Positions 5,495 to 9,868 of a stretch of 9,868 bases of DNA are shown piece by piece. Source of the DNA: an uncultured Clostridia bacterium. Lineage in GTDB: Bacteria > Bacillota > Clostridia > UBA1381. The stretch spans positions 1-9,868 of the forward strand of contig CAKSPW010000076.1 in NCBI GenBank assembly GCA_934486495.1. The letters are read 5' to 3'. The notes below the pieces were generated by a model. It was not told the origin of the DNA and ran no database searches. It worked only from the letters and a program-made list of their open reading frames with translations. Positions within the stretch are counted from its first letter, which is position 1. The number at the start of each line of letters is the position of its first letter. The translations under genes were made by a program, and so were the position numbers.

Positions 5495-7120
5495 ATGAAA
5501 AAAATCTTTAGCAAAAAATCATTGTTTGCTCTTCTTGCCTTTGCGGCCGTTATGATAATATCTGTTGCCGCATTTGCCGAAGGCGAGGACGGCGAAGCTG
5601 TTGTAAGTATGTTCCATGCGACATTTTGGTCGCTTGTACCGCCTATCGTTGCAATAGGTCTTGCGCTTATAACAAAAGAGGTTTACTCATCACTTTTTAT
5701 CGGTATAGTTCTCGGAGGTCTTTTCTCCGCAAACTTTGCACCGGTTGCAACACTTGACAACGTAATAAACGAAGGACTTATTGCCGCAATTTCGGGAACG
5801 GCAGGAATTTTCTTATTCCTTGTAATACTCGGAATAATGGTTGCGCTTGTAAACAAAGCAGGCGGAAGTGCGGCTTTCGGAAGATGGGCAAGCGTTCATA
5901 TTAAATCACGTGTGGGCGCACAGCTTGCAACATTTCTTCTCGGTGTTCTTATCTTCATCGACGACTATTTCAACTGTCTTACAGTCGGCAGTGTTATGCG
6001 CCCGGTAACGGATACGCATAAGATTTCAAGAGCTAAGCTCGCTTACCTTATCGACGCAACAGCAGCGCCGATTTGTATGATTGCCCCCGTATCGTCATGG
6101 GCGGCTGCCGTTTCTGAATTTACAAAAGGTACCGGCTACTCAGGAATTGAGCTGTTTATTCGTGCAATTCCGTATAACTTCTATTCACTGCTTACGCTTG
6201 TGTTTGTGGTTGCGATTTCGGTTATGAAATTTGATTTCGGTCCGATGCGTCTTCACGAGTACAACGCTCTTAACAAGGGCGACCTTTATACCTGCGGTGA
6301 TAGAGTTGACGAGGATGTCGATGATACGAATGTAAACCCGAAGGGCAAGGTTATCGACCTTCTTCTTCCTGTAATTATCCTTGTTATATTGTGTGTAGTC
6401 GGACTTATATATGTCGGCGGATTTTTCTCAGGCTCTGATTTTGTAACGGCATTTGCCAACACAGATGCGACAGTCGGACTCCCGTGGGGCGCTTTGGTTG
6501 CACTTATATTAACAATTATTTATCTTGTTGCAAGACGAGTTGTAAGCTTTAAGGAAGCAATGGAATGTATACCAAAGGGCTTTATCGCAATGGTTCCGGC
6601 AATACTTATTCTTACCTTTGCAACATCGCTTAAGAACATGACCGGTCTTTTGGGTGCTGCCGATTTTGTCGGTTCTATTATGGATTCCGCTGCAACAGGC
6701 CTTGCAAACTTCCTCCCGGCAATTATATTTATTGTTGCCTGCCTGCTCGCTTTTGCAACAGGTACATCATGGGGAACATTCGGTATACTTATCCCGATTG
6801 TAACGGCTATTTTTGACCCGTCAAGCGAGCTTTTGATAATCGGTATTGCGGCTTGTCTTGCAGGCGCCGTATGCGGTGACCACTGCTCACCTATTTCCGA
6901 TACGACCATCATGTCATCGGCAGGTGCTATGTCAAACCATATAAATCACGTATCTACACAGCTTCCGTATGCAACAACGGTTGCAGCGCTGTCGTTTGTC
7001 GGTTATCTGCTTGCGGCATTTATCCAAAACGCAATTATACTTCTTGTAATAGAGATTGCAATTACAATTATTACGTTGTTTGTAATTAAAAGCGTTGTTT
7101 CAAAAAAACCTGTACAGTAA
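5495..7120 (+). CDS. NhaC-family Na+/H+ antiporter-type transporter, probable lysine importer
   Basis: A 541-residue polytopic membrane protein with roughly a dozen hydrophobic segments. Family signatures are IDDYFN at 155-160, SSWAAAVSEF at 200-209, ATGTSWGTFGIL at 421-432 and GDHCSPISDTT at 461-471. The last contains the conserved charged and polar residues expected in the transport path. Residues 1-28 form an export-signal-like leader ending in AFA before a short acidic stretch, making the protein longer than the typical NhaC. The soluble loop at about 246-286 is acidic. GGGGAGG six nucleotides upstream fixes the ATG. Expression is under a lysine riboswitch that shuts the gene off when lysine is abundant. 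Lysine-regulated NhaC-type proteins were earlier proposed from comparative genomics to be lysine transporters. Import of lysine, coupled to Na+ or H+, is therefore the best guess; substrate and direction are inferred from regulation alone. Confidence 0.92.
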   Translation: MKKIFSKKSLFALLAFAAVMIISVAAFAEGEDGEAVVSMFHATFWSLVPPIVAIGLALITKEVYSSLFIGIVLGGLFSANFAPVATLDNVINEGLIAAISGTAGIFLFLVILGIMVALVNKAGGSAAFGRWASVHIKSRVGAQLATFLLGVLIFIDDYFNCLTVGSVMRPVTDTHKISRAKLAYLIDATAAPICMIAPVSSWAAAVSEFTKGTGYSGIELFIRAIPYNFYSLLTLVFVVAISVMKFDFGPMRLHEYNALNKGDLYTCGDRVDEDVDDTNVNPKGKVIDLLLPVIILVILCVVGLIYVGGFFSGSDFVTAFANTDATVGLPWGALVALILTIIYLVARRVVSFKEAMECIPKGFIAMVPAILILTFATSLKNMTGLLGAADFVGSIMDSAATGLANFLPAIIFIVACLLAFATGTSWGTFGILIPIVTAIFDPSSELLIIGIAACLAGAVCGDHCSPISDTTIMSSAGAMSNHINHVSTQLPYATTVAALSFVGYLLAAFIQNAIILLVIEIAITIITLFVIKSVVSKKPVQ

Positions 7121-7130
7121 AAGATAAATA

Positions 7131-7172
7131 AAAAAATACCGCTGTGGCATTTTACCCGGCGGTATTTTTTTT
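7131..7172. terminator. Bidirectional intrinsic terminator
   Basis: TACCGC (7137-7142) pairs with GCGGTA (7159-7164), flanked by six A (7131-7136) on the left and eight T (7165-7172) on the right. It ends the transporter transcript on the plus strand 10 nt past its stop codon. It can equally end minus-strand transcription coming through the beta-helix remnant. Confidence 0.9.
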
Positions 7173-7190
7173 ATTTAAGCGTACATCCTT

Positions 7191-7837
7191 TTATTTTTTC
7201 AAATCACTGCCGATAAACTTATTATCCTTCATTCCAAGTCCGTCTACCGATACGGCATTTACGGCGCACGGGCAATTATCAAACAGATTTTTTTCTATTA
7301 CTATATTTTCATGAAGATAAAAATCATCACAAATCACAGGCGGAGATACAACCGATATTACCGCCTCTCCCCACTCGCTTCTGTATGCACAGTCGCAAAA
7401 CTCGTTATTTCTTATAACAAGGTTTTTAATTGCGCCCGACTCATACCAATAATATGAATCCGACTCAAGCAGTATTGCGGCACCCGGAACGTGAAAACGG
7501 TTATTTTCAATAAGTATATCACCGCTTGCGGCAAGCAGTATACCGCGCGCTCTGTTTTGCTCGGTGAAACGCTGTATCTGTCAAGACTGACATCTGTACA
7601 GCCCTGACATATAACGCCCATTCCGGGAGATGAATTAACGGTAACGTTTTCTATCTTAACCGACTTGCATTTTTCAAAGAAAATTGCAGGCGCTTCCCTG
7701 TCGCCGAATCTAAAAAGAATCTTGCTTCCGATATTCGGCAAACGTTTTACATCGTGGATTTCAAACCCGTCCGCCGTTTTCTTGAAACATAAACAAAGTA
7801 AGCACCGACAGCAGAAGAATAATATATACCATACCAT
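7191..7837 (-). pseudogene. Remnant of a right-handed beta-helix protein (GH110-like)
   Basis: Three pieces of one protein lie in different frames. A start with GGAGG (7846-7842) and ATG 7832 encodes a hydrophobic export signal (MVYIILLLSVLTLFMF) that soon meets a stop. The body, from about residue 20 of the ATG-7837 frame, reads RLPNIGSKILFRFG, SVKIENVTVNSSPGMG and GCTDVSLDR, then loses sense near 7550. The tail in the other frame runs from there to a stop at 7191, with RGILLAASGDILIENNRFH, GAAILLE, and NLVIRNNEF. These short Val/Ile/Asn turns repeat like parallel beta-helix rungs, and the order resembles alpha-galactosidase family GH110, whose members have about 600 residues. Only about 215 codons remain, so the middle, including the expected catalytic segment, seems deleted. 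Beta-helix identity is fairly sure; GH110 is tentative. A sequencing error alone would not explain the missing length. Confidence 0.7.
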
Positions 7838-7861
7838 CTCGCCTCCAAAGTTACTTAATAG

Positions 7862-7888
7862 ATTATATCATACAAAAAGAAAAATCAA
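7862..7888 (-). promoter_or_regulatory. Promoter of the beta-helix remnant
   Basis: On the minus strand a perfect -10 TATAAT (7867-7862) is preceded by TGA, an extended -10 (TGnTATAAT). A TTGATT -35-like box (7888-7883) lies 15 bp further upstream, shorter than ideal. Transcription would start near 7855, just before the ribosome binding site at 7846-7842. The decayed gene thus appears to have kept its promoter. Confidence 0.55.
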
Positions 7889-7938
7889 GCTTAATTTTTA
7901 AATTTGAATTATCAGGCAATTAAAAGGCAGCGGATAAT

Positions 7939-7984
7939 GATTTGAATTTTTCAAAAGTCAGATAAAAATCCGACATTTCAAATC
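7939..7984 (-). terminator. Nested hairpin downstream of the phosphohexomutase gene
   Basis: Two inverted repeats are nested: outer GATTTGAA (7939-7946) with TTCAAATC (7977-7984), and inner GTCGGAT/ATCTGAC on the minus strand (7974-7968 with 7963-7957) around a UUUU loop. Four U residues follow the inner stem. It lies about 80 nt past the phosphohexomutase stop and is the best terminator candidate for that gene, though the U-tract is short. A separate hairpin AGCCTT/AAGGCT at 8017-8032 has no U-tract. Otherwise 7889-8063 shows nothing recognisable. Confidence 0.4.
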
Positions 7985-8063
7985 AAAATCCGCCGCCGTT
8001 TTTATTAATATTACCAAGCCTTAATCAAGGCTCTTAAATCTGCCGAAAGTCATCCGCGGCTAA

Positions 8064-9701
8064 TTAAAGACCGCAAATTTCAAGCGCCGTTTTCTTAAGC
8101 GCTTCTTCCTTCGCCTGCGCATCGGCCGAGTCCTTGCCGATTGTATTCATATAAAGCTTAATCTTCGGCTCCGTTCCCGAGGGACGTGCTATAAAGCTGC
8201 CTCCGTCCTCAAACTCAAACTGCATTACATCAGACTTCGGAAGTCCCGTATCATCGTTTAAGTAATCAACGGTTTTAGCTATTTTATACTTAGCCTTATC
8301 AACGTTTCTTAAGCTCTTCATTATTCCTTTAATCTTTTCAGCACCGTCAAGTCCCTTAAGCTCCGCCGAGAAAACTCCCTCTTTAAAATAGCCGTATTCC
8401 GAGTAAATCTCGTTCATTTTATCATAGAGAGTTTTGCCCTGCTTTGAATAATAAACAGCCATTTCACTTATAAGCATTGAAGCAACAACAGCGTCCTTAT
8501 CACGTGCATAAGTACCTACAAGATAGCCGTAGCTTTCTTCAAGTCCGAGCACATAGCTGTAAGAGTTATCAATTTCAAACTGATGAATTTTTTCACCAAT
8601 AAACTTAAAGCCAGTCAAAACATCAAAATATTTTATGTTCTTCTTCTCACAAATTGCCTTTATAAGTCTTGTGGAAACAATTGTCGAAATAACGGCACCG
8701 TTTGACGGAACTCCCGGCTGAGAAAGTAAATAATCGCAAAGGAGCGCACCTACCTGATTTCCCGTCATTGTAACGTATTCGCCGTCAGACGCTCTTACAA
8801 CAATACCCACTCTGTCGCTGTCGGGGTCTGTTCCGATTATAAGGTCACAGCCGTTTTCCTTTGCAATTTCAATTGCACGAGTAAAGCACTCCTTATTTTC
8901 GGGGTTAGGCGATTTTACTGTCGGGAAATTACCGTCCGGCTCAACCTGCTCATCAACAAGCAATACATTTTCAAATCCCGAACGCTTTAATATTTCACGA
9001 ACGGGTATGTTACCGGAGCCGTGAAGCGGAGTATAGACAAGCTTAAAACCTTTCTTATCTATATCCTTATTGCGGCGCTGTTTTAAAACCTCGGCATAAT
9101 ATGCCTCGTCAACCTCATCGCCGATAATCTGTGCCGATACGTCCGATTTATCGTTTACCGCAAAAATATCAACCTTATCAATATATTCAAGAACCTTGTC
9201 GGCCGCCTCGGGAGGGAGCTGTCCGCCGTCCTCAAAATATGCTTTATAACCGTTATATTCCTTTGGATTATGGCTTGCGGTTATAACAACTCCGGCATAG
9301 CAGTTGAGGTATCTTACGGCAAAAGAAAGCATCGGTGTAGGTCTGAGCGAATTGAAAAGATATGTTTTAATTCCGTTCGCACACAAAACATTAGCCGTAT
9401 GCTCCGCAAAGGAACGTGAGTTGTTACGCGAATCGTGAGCAATTACAACTCCGCGCTTCATGCATTCCTCGCCCTTGCTTTTTATATATTCGCTAAGTCC
9501 CTGCGTTGCCTTACCCACAACGTACTTATTCATTCTGTTTGTTCCGGCGCCCATTACACCTCTGAGTCCGCCCGTACCGAACTTAAGATTACAGTAAAAT
9601 CTGTCCTTAATCTCTTTTTCGTCCGTTAATCCTTCGAGCTCACTGCGTGTTTTTTCGTCCGCCTTTTCAAGCCAAAGCTTATATTCGCTCATATAATCCA
9701 C
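8064..9701 (-). CDS. Alpha-D-phosphohexomutase (phosphoglucomutase/phosphomannomutase type)
   Basis: A cytoplasmic enzyme that moves phosphate between C1 and C6 of hexoses, linking glucose-6-phosphate to glucose-1-phosphate for glycogen, envelope sugars and nucleotide sugars. With the GTG start at 9701 it has 545 residues, the size of Firmicutes PgcA-like enzymes. All four active-site loops are intact: TASHNP at 141-146 with phosphoserine 143, the metal loop DPDSDR at 292-297, the sugar-binding EESYG at 388-392 and the phosphate-binding RPSGTEP at 506-512. FGTGGLRG at 41-48 is also typical. The frame is open to a TTG at 9719, and an ATG lies at 9692. GTG 9701 is chosen because AAGGGA lies nine nucleotides before it, whereas ATG 9692 would be 18 away. 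Substrate preference (glucose or mannose) cannot be told from these motifs; phosphoglucomutase is likelier. No clear promoter of its own was found. Confidence 0.93.
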   Translation of the reverse strand: MDYMSEYKLWLEKADEKTRSELEGLTDEKEIKDRFYCNLKFGTGGLRGVMGAGTNRMNKYVVGKATQGLSEYIKSKGEECMKRGVVIAHDSRNNSRSFAEHTANVLCANGIKTYLFNSLRPTPMLSFAVRYLNCYAGVVITASHNPKEYNGYKAYFEDGGQLPPEAADKVLEYIDKVDIFAVNDKSDVSAQIIGDEVDEAYYAEVLKQRRNKDIDKKGFKLVYTPLHGSGNIPVREILKRSGFENVLLVDEQVEPDGNFPTVKSPNPENKECFTRAIEIAKENGCDLIIGTDPDSDRVGIVVRASDGEYVTMTGNQVGALLCDYLLSQPGVPSNGAVISTIVSTRLIKAICEKKNIKYFDVLTGFKFIGEKIHQFEIDNSYSYVLGLEESYGYLVGTYARDKDAVVASMLISEMAVYYSKQGKTLYDKMNEIYSEYGYFKEGVFSAELKGLDGAEKIKGIMKSLRNVDKAKYKIAKTVDYLNDDTGLPKSDVMQFEFEDGGSFIARPSGTEPKIKLYMNTIGKDSADAQAKEEALKKTALEICGL

Positions 9702-9767
9702 AATTACCAATCCCTTCAAAAAATTATGATGTTTGAATTTTGCCCTGCGGCTTAAAACTTGATGCGT

Positions 9768-9797
9768 GACAAAGCCCGAAAATAACCGAGCCTTGTC
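9768..9797 (-). other. Stem-loop between two minus-strand genes
   Basis: GACAAGGCUCG (9797-9787) pairs over 11 positions with CGGGCUUUGUC (9778-9768), two of them G-U, around an 8-nt loop. It begins 9 nt after the stop of the upstream gene fragment. No U-tract follows, so it is not a classical terminator. It may be an RNA-stabilising 3' hairpin or part of the leader of the phosphohexomutase gene. Confidence 0.4.
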
Positions 9798-9806
9798 CGC
9801 AATTGC

Positions 9807-9868
9807 TTACGCTTCCTTTGATGCAAGATAGTCGTTTATTTTGTTTACAAGCTCATCTACGTCAGCAC
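9807..9868 (-). CDS. C-terminal end of an unidentified gene (5' part outside window)
   Basis: An open frame enters from the right edge and ends at TAA 9809-9807. The visible 19 residues read ADVDELVNKINDYLASKEA, a charged, helix-forming tail with no recognisable family feature. It is upstream of, and in the same direction as, the phosphohexomutase gene; 105 nt lie between its stop and the chosen GTG start. The absence of a clear promoter or terminator between them leaves co-transcription possible. That this is a real gene end is inferred from the plausible helical composition and position only. Confidence 0.5.
   Translation of the reverse strand, partial: ADVDELVNKINDYLASKEA

Noticed and set aside
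6520..6912. Minus-strand open frame of 130 codons opposite the transporter gene
   Set aside because: It is a mirror of the conserved transporter sequence (motifs ATGTSWG and GDHCSPISD are in the sense strand), with no ribosome binding site or family similarity.
8017..8032. AGCCTT/AAGGCT hairpin as terminator of the phosphohexomutase gene
   Set aside because: The 6-bp stem is followed by UGGUAAUA rather than a U-tract in the direction of transcription.
9702..9719. TTG 9719 as the start of the phosphohexomutase
   Set aside because: It has no upstream ribosome binding site. The AAGGGA inside this stretch is itself well placed for GTG 9701.

Overview
The window looks like chromosomal DNA from an anaerobic member of the Clostridia (Firmicutes). 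It is A+T-rich between genes, has AGGAGG-type ribosome binding sites and TTGACA/TATAAT-type promoters, and carries [FeFe]-hydrogenase maturation genes, a classical lysine riboswitch and a CotH-family gene. No mobile element, CRISPR array, tRNA or rRNA was recognised.

Left part (1-2298), minus strand. A tight three-gene operon is read as VTC-domain protein (polyphosphate-polymerase-like), then a DUF4956 membrane protein, then a CotH-family kinase-like protein that runs off the left edge. The gaps between genes are 2 and 1 nt. A promoter (2191-2219) and a perfect 10-bp palindrome lie in front of the first gene. A strong terminator (2257-2298) separates this operon from the next.

Middle left (2304-5095), minus strand. 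hydG and hydF form a two-gene operon for assembly of the [FeFe]-hydrogenase H-cluster. HydG is the radical-SAM enzyme that makes the Fe-CO/CN unit from tyrosine, and HydF is the GTPase scaffold. HydE is not in the window. hydG has an approximately 130-nt leader that ends in an intrinsic terminator directly before the gene. A competing antiterminator can be drawn, so this may be an undescribed attenuator.

Middle right (5178-7172), plus strand. A divergent unit has a near-consensus promoter, a complete lysine riboswitch, a riboswitch-controlled terminator and an NhaC-family transporter gene, and ends in a terminator that can work in both directions. The riboswitch logic (off when lysine is plentiful) points to lysine uptake. 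The 584 bases between hydG and the transporter gene (4911-5494) are therefore filled with two promoters and two leaders.

Right part (7191-9868), minus strand. A decayed gene for a right-handed beta-helix protein (GH110-like) keeps its promoter, ribosome binding site and both ends, but its body is shortened and broken into different frames. It is followed by a noncoding stretch (7847-8063) that holds the remnant's promoter and a nested hairpin. Next is a complete alpha-D-phosphohexomutase (phosphoglucomutase type) gene, and finally the last 19 codons of an unidentified gene at the right edge.
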